This document shows positions 55,233-63,924 of a stretch of DNA of 64,000 bases, in pieces. Each line of letters starts with the position of its first letter. Within the stretch, counting starts at the first letter, position 1. Source of the DNA: Lentisphaeria bacterium (GTDB lineage: Bacteria > Verrucomicrobiota > Lentisphaeria > Victivallales > Victivallaceae); the NCBI GenBank assembly GCA_017450705.1, contig JAFSTC010000064.1:40241-104240 (forward strand). The letters are read 5' to 3'. The notes under the pieces were generated by a model, which saw only the letters and a list, made by a program, of their open reading frames with translations, made no database searches and was not told where the DNA came from. Made by a program: the position numbers and the translations under genes.

Positions 55233-55997
55233 ATGAGTCGCAAAAACTTCGGAAAAATCCTTTCCGCGCCTCCTGCGGGGCGCAGGTTCACGTTGATCGA
55301 GCTCCTGGTCGTCATCGCCATCATCGCCATCCTGGCGGCGATGCTGATGCCGGCGCTCCAGCAGGCCCGGGAGCGGGCCAAGACCATCAACTGCTCCTCG
55401 AACTTCAAGCAGATCGGCAGTGCCATGGGCATGTACACCAACGATTTCGGCGGCTGGCTCGTCCCCTACTCATGCAAGATAAAGATCCTGACGGGGTCCT
55501 CTTATCAGACGGCCCAGTGGACGACCCACCTCAACATCAAGTACGTCAAGTCCTACAAGGTCTTCATCTGTCCCTCGCACACCAACGCGGGGAACGAACT
55601 CTCCAAGAGCGACTGGTTCCAGACCCAGGTGCTCATCGACGCCGCGGGCACGCCGCGGGGCAGTTACGGCATGAACTGGCGTTCCGTGGGCAGCCGCTAC
55701 GCCAACAGCAATCCCCAGGTGAACGAAGCCAACAAGCTCTCAAATCTGAAATTCCACTCTCAGGTCTACGCGGCCATGGACGCCAGGGATCCCGTCAATC
55801 CCCTGCTGGGCGAATACCGGGTCTCCAGCTTCGCCCACGCCACCATCGGCATGCCCGTTCCGCGGCACAACGACTCGCTCAACATCGTCTACGTCGACGG
55901 TCACGTCGGCAGCAAGAAGGCCTCCTTCAGCGATCCCTACAACGCCCAGTACATGGGCGACAAGGACAGCAACAAGCGGGCTTGGGAAGGCAAGTGA
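55233..55997 (+). CDS. Prepilin-like protein (pseudopilin) with H-X9-DG motif
   Basis: 254 residues. A basic leader ([17 protein letters not shown]) precedes [19 protein letters not shown] and the helix [19 protein letters not shown]-terminal H-X9-DG: His in VPRHNDS, DG in YVDGHVGS. Ends with a Lys/Asp-rich tail. ATG 55233 chosen, with AAAGGA about 10 nt upstream; the frame extends to 55185 without a ribosome site. Driven by a consensus promoter. Confidence 0.92.
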   Translation: MSRKNFGKILSAPPAGRRFTLIELLVVIAIIAILAAMLMPALQQARERAKTINCSSNFKQIGSAMGMYTNDFGGWLVPYSCKIKILTGSSYQTAQWTTHLNIKYVKSYKVFICPSHTNAGNELSKSDWFQTQVLIDAAGTPRGSYGMNWRSVGSRYANSNPQVNEANKLSNLKFHSQVYAAMDARDPVNPLLGEYRVSSFAHATIGMPVPRHNDSLNIVYVDGHVGSKKASFSDPYNAQYMGDKDSNKRAWEGK

Positions 55998-56016
55998 CCA
56001 TAAGAGCCAGGGAGCG

Positions 56017-56147
56017 TTGGGCCGGATAGGCCGGATAGGCAAAACAAGACTTAGGATAAGTCTTATGGGCCGGTTGGGCGAAAGCCCGCCGGCCCCTCTC
56101 ATACCTCATAGCACTCCTCAAAATCCCCCCTCTTTCTCACAAAGGGA
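56017..56147. repeat. Modular intergenic repeat, copy 2 (L module + partial M module)
   Basis: L module: GGCCGGATAGGCCGGATAGG, then AAGTCTTAT and a hairpin at 56067-56095 (GGGCCGGTTGGGC, GAAA, GCCCGCCGGCCC). Partial M module: CCTCAAAATCCCCC at 56115-56128. It overlaps the end of the OppF-type gene. The same series, more complete, is at 61.07-61.27 kb. The hairpin may end transcription of the pseudopilin. Confidence 0.65.
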
Positions 56148-57105
56148 AGAAGCAGCGGACGCCGCGGCCGTTTTTTTCGGTCCAGGGGGGGAGAGAACCG
56201 GTGCATTCGGGTCTTGCCCGGGGGCAGCGGGGGTGGAAGGGGCATCCGCGGGGAGGTGAAAGCGGCGACGGCACGTCGCCGGAGAGGATGATCCTCTTGC
56301 GTCCCGACCTGTCGATGGAGGGGACGGCGGAGAGGAGGGCCTGCGTATAGGGGTGGCGCGGGGAGGAGACCAGTTCGTGTGAGGGGGCGGACTCCATGAC
56401 GCGCCCGAGATACATGACCATGATCCGCCGGGAGATATGCTCCACGACGGCGATGTCGTGGGCGATGAAGAGGAAGGATGTGCCGCTCTCCTTCTGGATA
56501 TCCATGAGCAGATTGACGACGGAGGCCTGGACGCTGACGTCGAGGGCGGAAACGGGCTCGTCGGCGACGATGAAGCCGGGATCCCCCGCGAGGGCGCGGG
56601 CGATGCCGATCCTCTGGCGCTGACCGCCGGAGAACTGATGAGGGTAGCGGTCGAGGGCGTCGAGTTCGAGCCCGACGCGGGCGAGGAGGATCCCGGCCCT
56701 GTCGCGAAGGGTGCGCAGATCCTCGCCGGGGAAATGGATCCTGAGCACCTCACACAAGGCGGAAGAGACGGTCAGCCGGGGGTTGAGGGAACCGTAGGGA
56801 TCCTGAAAGATCATCTGGAACTCCCGGCGGCAGGCCCGGAGCTGCCGGCCCTCGAGAGAAGCGATGTCGCGGCCGTTGAGGACGATCTCGCCCGAAGCGG
56901 GTTTTTCGAGCCGCACGAGGGCTCTGCCCAGGGTGCTCTTGCCGCAGCCGGACTCGCCGACAAGGCCGAGAGTCTCGCCCGCGTCGAGGAAGAAGGAGAC
57001 GTCTTCGACGGCGTGGAGGAAGCGTTTTCTGCCGAACCAGGAGCCGCGGACGGGATACCGGACGCTGAGGCTGCGGACCTCGAGAAGGTGTTCTTCCTTT
57101 TTCAC
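56137..57105 (-). CDS. Oligopeptide ABC transporter ATP-binding protein (OppF/DppF type)
   Basis: 322 residues. Walker A GESGCGKST, Q-loop MIFQDPYGSLNPR, ABC signature FSGGQRQR, Walker B IVADEPVSALD and H-loop AHD are all present. The C-terminal peptide-transporter domain follows (HPYTQALLSAVPS, then GCPFHPRCPRARPEC). GTG 57105 overlaps the stop of the PP2C gene (GTGA). OppF is normally one of two ATPases beside OppB, OppC and a binding protein; none is adjacent. It may serve the OppB at 4.9 kb or a system elsewhere. Confidence 0.88.
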   Translation of the reverse strand: MKKEEHLLEVRSLSVRYPVRGSWFGRKRFLHAVEDVSFFLDAGETLGLVGESGCGKSTLGRALVRLEKPASGEIVLNGRDIASLEGRQLRACRREFQMIFQDPYGSLNPRLTVSSALCEVLRIHFPGEDLRTLRDRAGILLARVGLELDALDRYPHQFSGGQRQRIGIARALAGDPGFIVADEPVSALDVSVQASVVNLLMDIQKESGTSFLFIAHDIAVVEHISRRIMVMYLGRVMESAPSHELVSSPRHPYTQALLSAVPSIDRSGRKRIILSGDVPSPLSPPRGCPFHPRCPRARPECTGSLPPWTEKNGRGVRCFFPL

Positions 57106-57926
57106 GGGACATCTCCGCCGATGAAGACGACGATCCCGGTGATGTTGTCCAGGCCGCCGGCGAGGAACGCCGTGCGCATGAAGACATTGAGGGCGCTCCG
57201 GGGAGTTTCCGCGCCGCGCAGGACCTCCTGGATCCGGTCGTCGGCGAGACTGCGGTACAAGCCGTCGGAGCAGAAGAAATATCTCGCGCCCGGCACGCGG
57301 GGAAAGGTCGCCAGTTCGAATTCGAAATTTTTCCGGACGCCGACGGCGCGGTAGATGGCGTTGTCCGGCGGCAGACACCGTCCGTCGACGCCGAGGGTGC
57401 ACCGGATGTTTTCGAAGGAGTGGTCGCAGGAGATGATCCGGAGCGCGGCGCCGGGAAGACACTCGTAGAGGCGGCTGTCGCCGGCGTTGGCCATGGCGAA
57501 TCCGTCAGGCAGGAACACGGCGCAGTTCACCGTCGTCCCCATGGGCCGGACGTACCGGCCGATGGAGTTGCGCTGCCAGATCTGGGCGTTGATGCGTTTC
57601 AGCGTATCGGCGAGGAAAACCGCGGCGTCGGCGGGCGTGGCCAGACGGGATTCCTGCCGGAGGAAGGCTCCGGCCAGTTCGCTGCAGCAGATGTAGCTGG
57701 CGATATCGCCGCGTCCGTTGCCGCCGATGCCGTCGGCGACGGCAGCGAGCAGTTTCCGGCCGCTGGGAGAGTGAACGCAGCAGAAACTGTCTTCGTTTCT
57801 CCTTCTTTTGAGGCCGACATCCGTCTCGCCGGCCACCCGGAAAGGCGGAACGGCGGGACACGCCGCGCCCTGTTCTGTCTCTGAAAAAACCATATCCGGC
57901 GGAAAATCCCTTCGCCTGACTCCCAT
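57102..57926 (-). CDS. PP2C-type serine/threonine protein phosphatase
   Basis: 274 residues, complete PPM/PP2C domain from about residue 30. Signatures: RRRNEDSF (motif 1 Asp), VADGIGGNGRGD (metal-binding Asp-Gly), GTTVN, ANAGDSRLY, CSDGL and GGLDNITGIVV. It removes phosphate from Ser/Thr of proteins, normally opposing an Hanks-type kinase; none is in the window. Translationally coupled to the OppF-type ATPase downstream. Promoter TTGAAA/TATAAT at 57944-57972 leaves a leader of about 10 nt. An in-frame start at MVFSETEQ is possible. Confidence 0.9.
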   Translation of the reverse strand: MGVRRRDFPPDMVFSETEQGAACPAVPPFRVAGETDVGLKRRRNEDSFCCVHSPSGRKLLAAVADGIGGNGRGDIASYICCSELAGAFLRQESRLATPADAAVFLADTLKRINAQIWQRNSIGRYVRPMGTTVNCAVFLPDGFAMANAGDSRLYECLPGAALRIISCDHSFENIRCTLGVDGRCLPPDNAIYRAVGVRKNFEFELATFPRVPGARYFFCSDGLYRSLADDRIQEVLRGAETPRSALNVFMRTAFLAGGLDNITGIVVFIGGDVP

Positions 57927-57943
57927 GATTCCTGCAACGGCAT

Positions 57944-57972
57944 ATTATAGCCCGATCCGGGTGTTTTTTCAA
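57944..57972 (-). promoter_or_regulatory. Predicted promoter of the PP2C/OppF operon
   Basis: Minus strand: TTGAAA, 17 bp, TATAAT. A strong match. Confidence 0.65.
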
Positions 57973-58023
57973 ATAAAGAGGCCCTTTACGCGATGTTTTT
58001 TTGAAAATTTCCCGTTCCGGGGC

Positions 58024-58051
58024 TTGCAAAAAACAAAAAATGAGTTAGATT
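58024..58051 (+). promoter_or_regulatory. Predicted promoter of coaE
   Basis: TTGCAA, 16 bp, TAGATT. Transcription would begin about 175 nt before the ATG at 58232. Confidence 0.45.
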
Positions 58052-58231
58052 AGAGGAAACGGCAGTTCAGTTTTCTCCGGCGGCAGAGCCGGGAAAAGCT
58101 GCCGGATAGACAGTCCGGATCCCGCAAAACACCGATTGCCCGTCCGCTTTTTTGAAATCATCGATCCAGCGAAGAGAAGAAAAGGCCCTTCCGGTCGTCT
58201 GTTGAAACAAAAAGGGAGATGACCTCCGAAT

Positions 58232-58840
58232 ATGATCCTCGGAGTAACAGGTTCCATCGGAGCCGGTAAAAGCACGGTCAAAGAGGAGTTTTCGCGACTT
58301 GGCTGGCGCGTTTTCGACGCGGATGCCGTCTGTCACGACATCTACGCCGATCCGGGAAGCGCATTTTTTTCCCGGATCGTCGGGACGTGGGGGCGCGGCA
58401 CGGCTGCGCCGGACGGCCGGAGCATCGACCGGAAAAAACTGGCGCAAAAGGTCTTCGGCCGCCCGGAAGAACTGAAGAAGCTGACGGATCTGCTCTACCC
58501 CGAGCTGGAAAAACGGCTGGACGCGGCCATCGCCGCGTGCAGAAAGGAGAAGGCGGACGGCATATTCGAGATACCGCTGCTCTTCGAAAACGGCTACGAG
58601 AAGCGTTTCGACGCCGTTCTCGCCGTGTGGAGCGCCTTCCCGGTCAGATGCCGCCGGCTGGAGGAAAAACGGGCTCTCGGCGGGGAGGAGATCCGGCAGA
58701 GGGAAGCGGCCCAGCTCCCGGCGGGGGAAAAACTTGAACTGGCCGATCTCGCCCTCGTCAACAACGGCTCCCGGGAGCTGCTCCGCAGGCAGGTCGGGGT
58801 TTTGGCCGGCAAGATCTCAAGCATGACCACAGTGAAATGA
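58232..58840 (+). CDS. coaE: Dephospho-CoA kinase
   Basis: Last enzyme of coenzyme A synthesis; phosphorylates the ribose 3'-hydroxyl of dephospho-CoA. 202 residues, normal length. P-loop GSIGAGKST at residues 7-15, then VFDADAVCHDIY (substrate-binding Asp), the CoA-binding region (RPEELKKLTDLLYPELEKRL) and the EIPLLFENGYEKRFD lid signature. Start ATG 58232; AGGGAGATG upstream serves as ribosome site. rho follows 32 bp later, a common arrangement in several phyla. Confidence 0.95.
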   Translation: MILGVTGSIGAGKSTVKEEFSRLGWRVFDADAVCHDIYADPGSAFFSRIVGTWGRGTAAPDGRSIDRKKLAQKVFGRPEELKKLTDLLYPELEKRLDAAIAACRKEKADGIFEIPLLFENGYEKRFDAVLAVWSAFPVRCRRLEEKRALGGEEIRQREAAQLPAGEKLELADLALVNNGSRELLRRQVGVLAGKISSMTTVK

Positions 58841-58872
58841 CAAAATAAAGAAAACACGACACGGAAGAAAAA

Positions 58873-60687
58873 ATGAACGAAGACAACACAGGGATGAATG
58901 ATCTCTCACCGATGACGCCCGCTCCGGAGGAAGCGTCCCGTCCGAGACGGGGACGCCCCCCGAAACTGGATGAAAACGGCAACCCCGTCCGCCGGGGACG
59001 CCCCCCGAAGAAGCGGCCGGATGAAGCCGACACCGAACTTCAGCCGCAGACTCCCCAGACGGAGGAGCCTCCCCGGACCGTATCCCCTGTCCAGCCGCCC
59101 CGGGAGACCGTCGAACAGCGGGAACTTGATTTCGTTCCGATCCCCGTCCCGGGCCAGCCGGACATGGAGTACGTCCCCGCGGCGCCGCCCCGGGAACAGC
59201 TTGTCCGCGAGAACCCCCTCCCCGATTACCCCGACAGCGAGGGCCAGCGGGAGCACCGCGACCGGCAGAACGGCAGAAACAACCGCCAGTTCGGCAACAA
59301 CCGCCACGGCAAATTCTCCCGGAACCGGGACAACGGCGACCGGCAGAACGGCGCGAACGGCCGCCACAATCCCTCCCGCCGGGAACAGGAGGAGATCGAT
59401 CTTCAGCTGAGCGAGGAATCCGTCCCCAGTCTCAACATTTCGGAACTGCAGGAAAAGTCCATGCAGGAACTGACCGCCATGGGCGAAGACCTGGGCATCG
59501 AGGGCATCGGCGCGCTGGAAAAATCCACGCTGATCTTCGAGATCCTCCGCGCCAACGCCGAAAAGAGCGGCCTCATGTACGGCAGCGGCTATCTGGAAGT
59601 CCTGCCCGACGGCTTCGGCTTTCTGCGCAGCCCCTCCTACAGCTATCTGCCCTGCCCCGAGGATATTTATCTGAGTCCCTCCCAGCTCAAGCGTTTCTCG
59701 CTCAAGACGGGGGACTTCGTCGCGGGGCTGATCCGCACGCCCCGGGAGAAGGAACGCTTCTTCGCCATGCTCAAGGTCGAGAGCATCAACCATGACGCTC
59801 CCGAAAAAAAGCGCAACATCATCCCCTTCAACAGTCTGGAGCCCTACTTCCCCACCTCGCGGCTGATCCTCGAGCGGGAGCCGCAGGAGTTTTCCACCCG
59901 GGTGGTGGACCTTGTGACCCCCATCGGCAAGGGCCAGCGCGGACTCATCGTCGCTCCGCCCCGCACGGGCAAAACCGTGCTTCTGCAGAAGATCGCCAAA
60001 AGCATCCGGGCGAACAATCCCGAGGTCACGCTCATCATCCTGCTCATCGACGAGCGTCCGGAAGAGGTCACCGACATGAAGCGCAGTATCGACTGCGAAG
60101 TGGTCAGCTCCACCTTCGACGAACCCCCCGAACGCCACGCGCAGGTGGCCGAGATGGTGGTGGAAAAGGCCAAACGCATGGTGGAGTACGGCAAGGACGT
60201 GGTCATTCTGCTGGACAGCATCACCCGCCTGGCCCGGGCCTACAACACGCTCCAGCCCCACAGCGGCAAGATCCTCACGGGCGGCGTGGACGCCACCGCG
60301 CTCCACAAGCCCAAACGCTTCTTCGGCGCCGCCAGAAACATCGAGGGCCACGGCAGCCTCACCATCATCGCCACGGCCCTGATCGACACCGGCAGCCGCA
60401 TGGACGACGTGATCTTCGAGGAGTTCAAAGGTACGGGCAACATGGAGCTTCACCTGGACAGAAACGTCTCCGACCGCCGGATCTATCCCGCGATCAACAT
60501 CGAAAAATCCGGGACCCGCAAGGAGGAGCTGCTGCTGCATCCCGAGGAGCTGGGCAAGGTCTGGCTGCTGCGCAAGGCCGTCAACGGCGTGCCGCCCGCG
60601 GAGGCGATGGAACTGCTCCTGAGCCGTCTCAAAAAATACAAAACCAACGTGGAGTTCCTGCTGACGCTCCAGCCGGGGCAGCAGTGA
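58873..60687 (+). CDS. rho: Transcription termination factor Rho with a long low-complexity N-terminal extension
   Basis: 604 residues; plain Rho is about 420. Residues 1-180 are disordered. They hold two RGRPPK AT-hook-like repeats (near 26 and 41), a Pro/Glu-rich stretch, and an Asn/Arg/Gly-rich stretch (about 125-170). Then come the helical N-domain ([20 protein letters not shown]), the RNA-binding cold-shock-like domain ([14 protein letters not shown]) and the ATPase. The ATPase motifs are [35 protein letters not shown] and the R-loop region [20 protein letters not shown]. Insertions of this kind occur in Bacteroidota and relatives and can promote condensation or RNA binding; that effect is untested here. 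Confidence 0.96.
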   Translation: MNEDNTGMNDLSPMTPAPEEASRPRRGRPPKLDENGNPVRRGRPPKKRPDEADTELQPQTPQTEEPPRTVSPVQPPRETVEQRELDFVPIPVPGQPDMEYVPAAPPREQLVRENPLPDYPDSEGQREHRDRQNGRNNRQFGNNRHGKFSRNRDNGDRQNGANGRHNPSRREQEEIDLQLSEESVPSLNISELQEKSMQELTAMGEDLGIEGIGALEKSTLIFEILRANAEKSGLMYGSGYLEVLPDGFGFLRSPSYSYLPCPEDIYLSPSQLKRFSLKTGDFVAGLIRTPREKERFFAMLKVESINHDAPEKKRNIIPFNSLEPYFPTSRLILEREPQEFSTRVVDLVTPIGKGQRGLIVAPPRTGKTVLLQKIAKSIRANNPEVTLIILLIDERPEEVTDMKRSIDCEVVSSTFDEPPERHAQVAEMVVEKAKRMVEYGKDVVILLDSITRLARAYNTLQPHSGKILTGGVDATALHKPKRFFGAARNIEGHGSLTIIATALIDTGSRMDDVIFEEFKGTGNMELHLDRNVSDRRIYPAINIEKSGTRKEELLLHPEELGKVWLLRKAVNGVPPAEAMELLLSRLKKYKTNVEFLLTLQPGQQ

Positions 60688-60746
60688 GAGACGCCGCCTC
60701 CCGGCGGGACGGCTTCCCTCTCCGGTTCAGGAAAGGATAGGTCTTT

Positions 60747-61067
60747 ATGCCAGGTGATCACACCTCGAAACTCGGCGGAAACACCTTCGGGTTCTACCTC
60801 GCCTGTCTCGTCGTGCTTCTCGTGCTGCTGGGCGCGGCGGTCCTTCTGCTTCCCGTCCTGCGGGATCACCGAAGCAAGGAACGCGAGCTGATCCGGCTCC
60901 GGGCGGAACTGGAAAAGCTCAAGGCCGAACGCAACGAAAGACTCGCCGAGGTGGCCGACCTGAAAAACTCCCCGGCCGCCGTCGAAAAGGTCGCCCGGGA
61001 GAAGTTCAAGCTCGTCCGTCCCGGCGACACCGTTCTGGAATACCAGACGCCGCAAAAAAAAAGATGA
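60747..61067 (+). CDS. DivIC/FtsB-like septum formation initiator protein
   Basis: 106 residues: one membrane helix (about 15-38), a Leu/Glu/Lys-rich coiled coil (42-72) and the typical short C-terminal element VAREKFKLVRPGDTVLEY. Proteins of this kind bridge the cell-division complex in the periplasm. Start ATG 60747 has AGGAAAGG about 10 nt upstream. Likely in the transcript of rho, 59 bp upstream. Confidence 0.85.
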   Translation: MPGDHTSKLGGNTFGFYLACLVVLLVLLGAAVLLLPVLRDHRSKERELIRLRAELEKLKAERNERLAEVADLKNSPAAVEKVAREKFKLVRPGDTVLEYQTPQKKR

Positions 61068-61071
61068 GAGA

Positions 61072-61268
61072 TGAGATGCCGGCCGACAGGCCGGAATAAG
61101 TCTTATAAGTCTCATAAGTCCTATGGGTCGGTTGGGCTTTGCCCGACCGACCCTCTCTCGCGCCTCCCCTCAAAATACCCCGCTTTTTTTGAAAAGGGAT
61201 GGGGGCCCGGGGGAAGGGGAAAACTTTTTTTCCCGGGAAAAATAGTTTTCCCCTTCCCCCGGATCCCA
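61072..61268. repeat. Modular intergenic repeat, copy 3 (complete L-M-R)
   Basis: Fills most of the 308-bp gap between the DivIC-like gene and the permease. L module: GGCCGACAGGCCGGAATAAG, three ATAAGTC-like repeats, and a hairpin at 61125-61153 (arms of 13 nt, loop TTT). M module: CCTCAAAATACCCCGCTTTTTTTGAAAAGGG, about 61166-61198. R module: inverted repeat 61207-61231 / 61238-61262, core GGGGAAAACTTTTTTT with one mismatch. The rest of the gap (61269-61375) shows nothing I can name. Confidence 0.75.
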
Positions 61269-61375
61269 TGATCCCCTTATCGAAAGCAAAAAAAATGCGG
61301 AGCGGCGGCATTGGGAAGGCCAATGTCATACCGGGGGGGGCCGGCTGCCGCTCCGCGGGGTGTGGGGGGGCTTTT

Positions 61376-62851
61376 TCAGAGGGAGATCTTCCCTGTGGCA
61401 ATGGCGATGACGGCGCACGCGGATGCGATGAGCATCAGGGCGACCGCGGTGACCTCATGTTTCGTGAAGACCGCGCGGTCTTTTGCCTCGGGGTGGAGGG
61501 CCAGGGCGTTTTTTCTGGCCCAGACGAAGACGGGGATCCCGACGACCATGAAGCAGAAGGCGGCCAGCAGGTACTGGAGTCCGGCGGCGTAGATCATCCA
61601 CAGGGCGTAGACGGATCCGGCGACGCCGCACAGCAGGGCGAAGTGTTTCCCCGTTCCGGTATTCTCGGGGAACTCCCCGCGGACGCAGATCTTCCACAGG
61701 TAGAGGGTGCACCCGAGATATGCGGGCAGGATCATCACGGCGGTGATGGAGAGCATGGTGTTCCACGCGTTGTTGGCGAAGAGCACGAAGATCATGGCAA
61801 GCTGCATGATGCCGCTGGTCACCCACAAGGACACATCCGGGGCCGCGTTGGCGTTCTCGTGTTTGAAGATCTGCGGGAAAGTCCCGTCGAGGGCGGCCGA
61901 GAAGGGGATCTGGGAGATCATGATCGTGAAGGCCAGCCAGCTGGTGAGCAGCGCGATGATGACACCGATGTTCATGATGTCGCCGCCCCAGGCGCCGTGG
62001 ACCGCCTTCTGAAGCAGAGGCGCGGTGGAGGGGTTGGCCAACTTCGCCAGCTGGTGCTGCTCCATGTACCCGAAGGGCAGGATGGAGAGCATGGCGTAGA
62101 TGGCCAGGCAGGCGAGGAATCCCAGCACGGTGGCCTTGCCCACGTCGTGCTGGCTTCTGGCGCGGCCGGAGACCACCACGGCGCCCTCGATGCCGATGAA
62201 GGCCCACAAGGTGACCAGCATGGTGGACTTGATCTGCGCCATCATGTTGCCCAGGGGCTTCACGCCCTCGGCGGGAATGGCGGCCCGTCCGCACATGTCG
62301 AACGAGAAGCAGTCCCAGCGGAACACGAAGAGCATGACGATGATGAACAGCGCGATGGGGACCAGTTTGAAGATCGTTCCGACGGTGTTGACGAAGGCCG
62401 CCTGACGCACGCCGCGGAGGACGGCGAAGTTCATGATCCAGATGACGACGGAGCCGCCGATGACGGACCACAGGTTGTTGCCGCCGGTAAAGACGCCCGG
62501 GAAGAAATAGTTGAGCGCGTCCATCAGCAGCACGGCGTAGCCCACGTTGCCGAAGATGTTGCACAGCCAGTAGGACCAGGCCATCTGGAATCCGGCGAAG
62601 CGGCCGAAGCCCAGCCGGGCGTAGGCGTAGATGCCGGCGGTGGCGTCGGGCCGGGCGACGGCCAGCACGCGGAAGGTGTTGGCGAGGAAAAAGATCCCCA
62701 GTCCCGTGATGATCCACGCGGCGATCACCGCCGTGACGGAGGCCCCCTGAGCCATGTTCTGGGGCAGACTGAAAATACCGCCGCCGATCATGGCGCCGAC
62801 GACCAGCGCCGCCAGCGAGACGACGCCGAGTTTTTTGCCGTCATCGCTCAT
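61376..62851 (-). CDS. APC-superfamily amino acid permease/antiporter (basic amino acid/polyamine type)
   Basis: 491 residues with twelve to thirteen membrane helices. The first helix carries GAMIGGGIFSLP, the GxGIF-type substrate-binding motif of the amino acid-polyamine-organocation family. AFIGIEGAVVVSGRARSQ in helix 6 is typical of arginine/ornithine or lysine antiporters. Start ATG 62851 with GGGGGAGG about 7 nt upstream; it overlaps the stop of a small upstream reading frame (ATGA). A long structured leader precedes it, which suggests regulation after transcription start. Confidence 0.87.
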   Translation of the reverse strand: MSDDGKKLGVVSLAALVVGAMIGGGIFSLPQNMAQGASVTAVIAAWIITGLGIFFLANTFRVLAVARPDATAGIYAYARLGFGRFAGFQMAWSYWLCNIFGNVGYAVLLMDALNYFFPGVFTGGNNLWSVIGGSVVIWIMNFAVLRGVRQAAFVNTVGTIFKLVPIALFIIVMLFVFRWDCFSFDMCGRAAIPAEGVKPLGNMMAQIKSTMLVTLWAFIGIEGAVVVSGRARSQHDVGKATVLGFLACLAIYAMLSILPFGYMEQHQLAKLANPSTAPLLQKAVHGAWGGDIMNIGVIIALLTSWLAFTIMISQIPFSAALDGTFPQIFKHENANAAPDVSLWVTSGIMQLAMIFVLFANNAWNTMLSITAVMILPAYLGCTLYLWKICVRGEFPENTGTGKHFALLCGVAGSVYALWMIYAAGLQYLLAAFCFMVVGIPVFVWARKNALALHPEAKDRAVFTKHEVTAVALMLIASACAVIAIATGKISL

Positions 62852-62982
62852 TTCGAGACCTCCCCCGAAATTTCACGGTTGACCGGACACGAGGTCGCGG
62901 CAGGGGGGACGGGGCAAAGACTTTTTCCGGAAGACGCGAACTCTCCCGGCCGCCCGCGGGACGGCAGAAACTTTTCGTGCAT
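62848..62982 (-). CDS. Putative 44-residue leader ORF coupled to the permease
   Basis: Starts with ATG 62982, 8 nt after GAGGAG, and its TGA overlaps the permease ATG. The peptide begins MHEKFLPSRGRPGEF, is rich in Pro, Ser and Gly, and ends REISGEVSK; no signal sequence or domain. Its position within a 280-nt leader suggests a coupled or attenuating upstream ORF rather than a functional protein. It could also be chance, as long open frames are common in this GC-rich DNA. Confidence 0.4.
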   Translation of the reverse strand: MHEKFLPSRGRPGEFASSGKSLCPVPPAATSCPVNREISGEVSK

Positions 62983-63139
62983 GACAGCAACTCCTCTTTT
63001 TTTCCGCGGGGAAAACACACACCGGCGCGTCATCTCATCCGACCCCGGATGAAACGCGCACGGGGAAGTCTTCCCTTTATCCCGCCGGCCTCTTCACTTC
63101 CGACGGAACGCGGAACGCAATTTCTTCTCTCTGCCCTTC

Positions 63140-63167
63140 ACAATAGCTCTTTTTCCGCGATTATCAA
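63140..63167 (-). promoter_or_regulatory. Predicted promoter of the permease
   Basis: Minus strand: TTGATA, 16 bp, TATTGT. It would produce a leader of about 280 nt before the permease start. Confidence 0.45.
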
Positions 63168-63204
63168 GCCGGGAAACGAAAAAAATCGCCGTTTTTTCCC
63201 GGAC

Positions 63205-63232
63205 TTGAATAAAAACATTCCCATATTATATT
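63205..63232 (+). promoter_or_regulatory. Predicted promoter of the marC-like gene
   Basis: TTGAAT, 16 bp, TATATT, about 60 nt before the ATG at 63293. Confidence 0.5.
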
Positions 63233-63292
63233 AGATGAAGAACGGGGAGATCATCCCGCCCCCCGCGCATAAAAAAATTTCAGGAAAGCATC

Positions 63293-63904
63293 ATGAATAT
63301 CGCTCCCGTTTTCGAAAACGCGTTTTATCTGCTGGCCCTGCTGAACCCGCCGAGCAAGATCATGTTCCTCGCCGCCTACGAGCCAAAACTCACCCGGAAG
63401 CAGAATTTCGAACTGTCGTGGAAGTCCTCCGCCGCCGCGCTGGTGATCCTGATGATCCTCGCCGCCGCCGGACACTTCATCCTCAGCCGCATCTTCCGCG
63501 TCGAACTCTATTCGCTCCAGATCACGGGAGGCCTGGTCGTCTCCGTCATCGGCTGGACCGCCGTCAACGAGGGACGCTTCGTCAAACGCACCCCCGAACC
63601 CGAAAAAAACACCATGACCGACATCTCCCTCGTCCCCCTGGCCGCCCCCCTCATCGCCGGCCCCGGCATGATCGCCGCCACCATCGCCGGCAGCTTCGCC
63701 GACGGCTTCGTCCACACCTCCCTCTCGCTCGCCATCGCCATCTTCATCAACTTCCTCCTCATGCTCTGCTCAGGCTCCATCAACGCCTTCCTCACCCGCA
63801 CCCACATGCTCGGCCCCCTCATCCGCCTCTCCGGCCTCGTCACCTTCGCCGTCGCCATGCAGATGCTCGTCAACGGCATCCGCGCCTGCTTCAAAATCGC
63901 CTGA
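63293..63904 (+). CDS. MarC family integral membrane protein
   Basis: 203 residues with six membrane helices. Family signatures: LLALLNPPSKIMFLAAYEP at the start (the NP in helix 1) and VPLAAPLIAGPGMIAATI in the second half. MarC-type proteins are conserved inner-membrane proteins of uncertain, possibly transport, function; the old link to multiple antibiotic resistance was not confirmed. Ribosome site AGGAAAG 6 nt upstream. The last 300 nt are almost free of A or T at third codon positions. Confidence 0.9.
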   Translation: MNIAPVFENAFYLLALLNPPSKIMFLAAYEPKLTRKQNFELSWKSSAAALVILMILAAAGHFILSRIFRVELYSLQITGGLVVSVIGWTAVNEGRFVKRTPEPEKNTMTDISLVPLAAPLIAGPGMIAATIAGSFADGFVHTSLSLAIAIFINFLLMLCSGSINAFLTRTHMLGPLIRLSGLVTFAVAMQMLVNGIRACFKIA

Positions 63905-63924
63905 TTTTGGATAAAGAAAAGCGG

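Larger units (their letters stand above)
57927..58231. other. 305-bp intergenic region between the PP2C and coaE genes
   Basis: Holds the PP2C promoter on the minus strand, a plus-strand promoter at 58024-58051 and a roughly 170-nt untranslated leader for coaE. The leader has an inverted repeat (CGGCAG at 58081-58086 with CTGCCG at 58099-58104). I see no convincing gene in it. Confidence 0.5.
62983..63292. other. Intergenic region between the permease leader ORF and the marC-like gene
   Basis: Contains the structured 5' part of the permease leader, with an interrupted hairpin at 63025-63059: outer GCGCGT/ACGCGC, inner CATCCG/CGGATG. It also holds the permease promoter (63140-63167, minus), the marC-like promoter (63205-63232, plus) and the marC-like 5' leader. 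I see no other gene. Confidence 0.5.
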
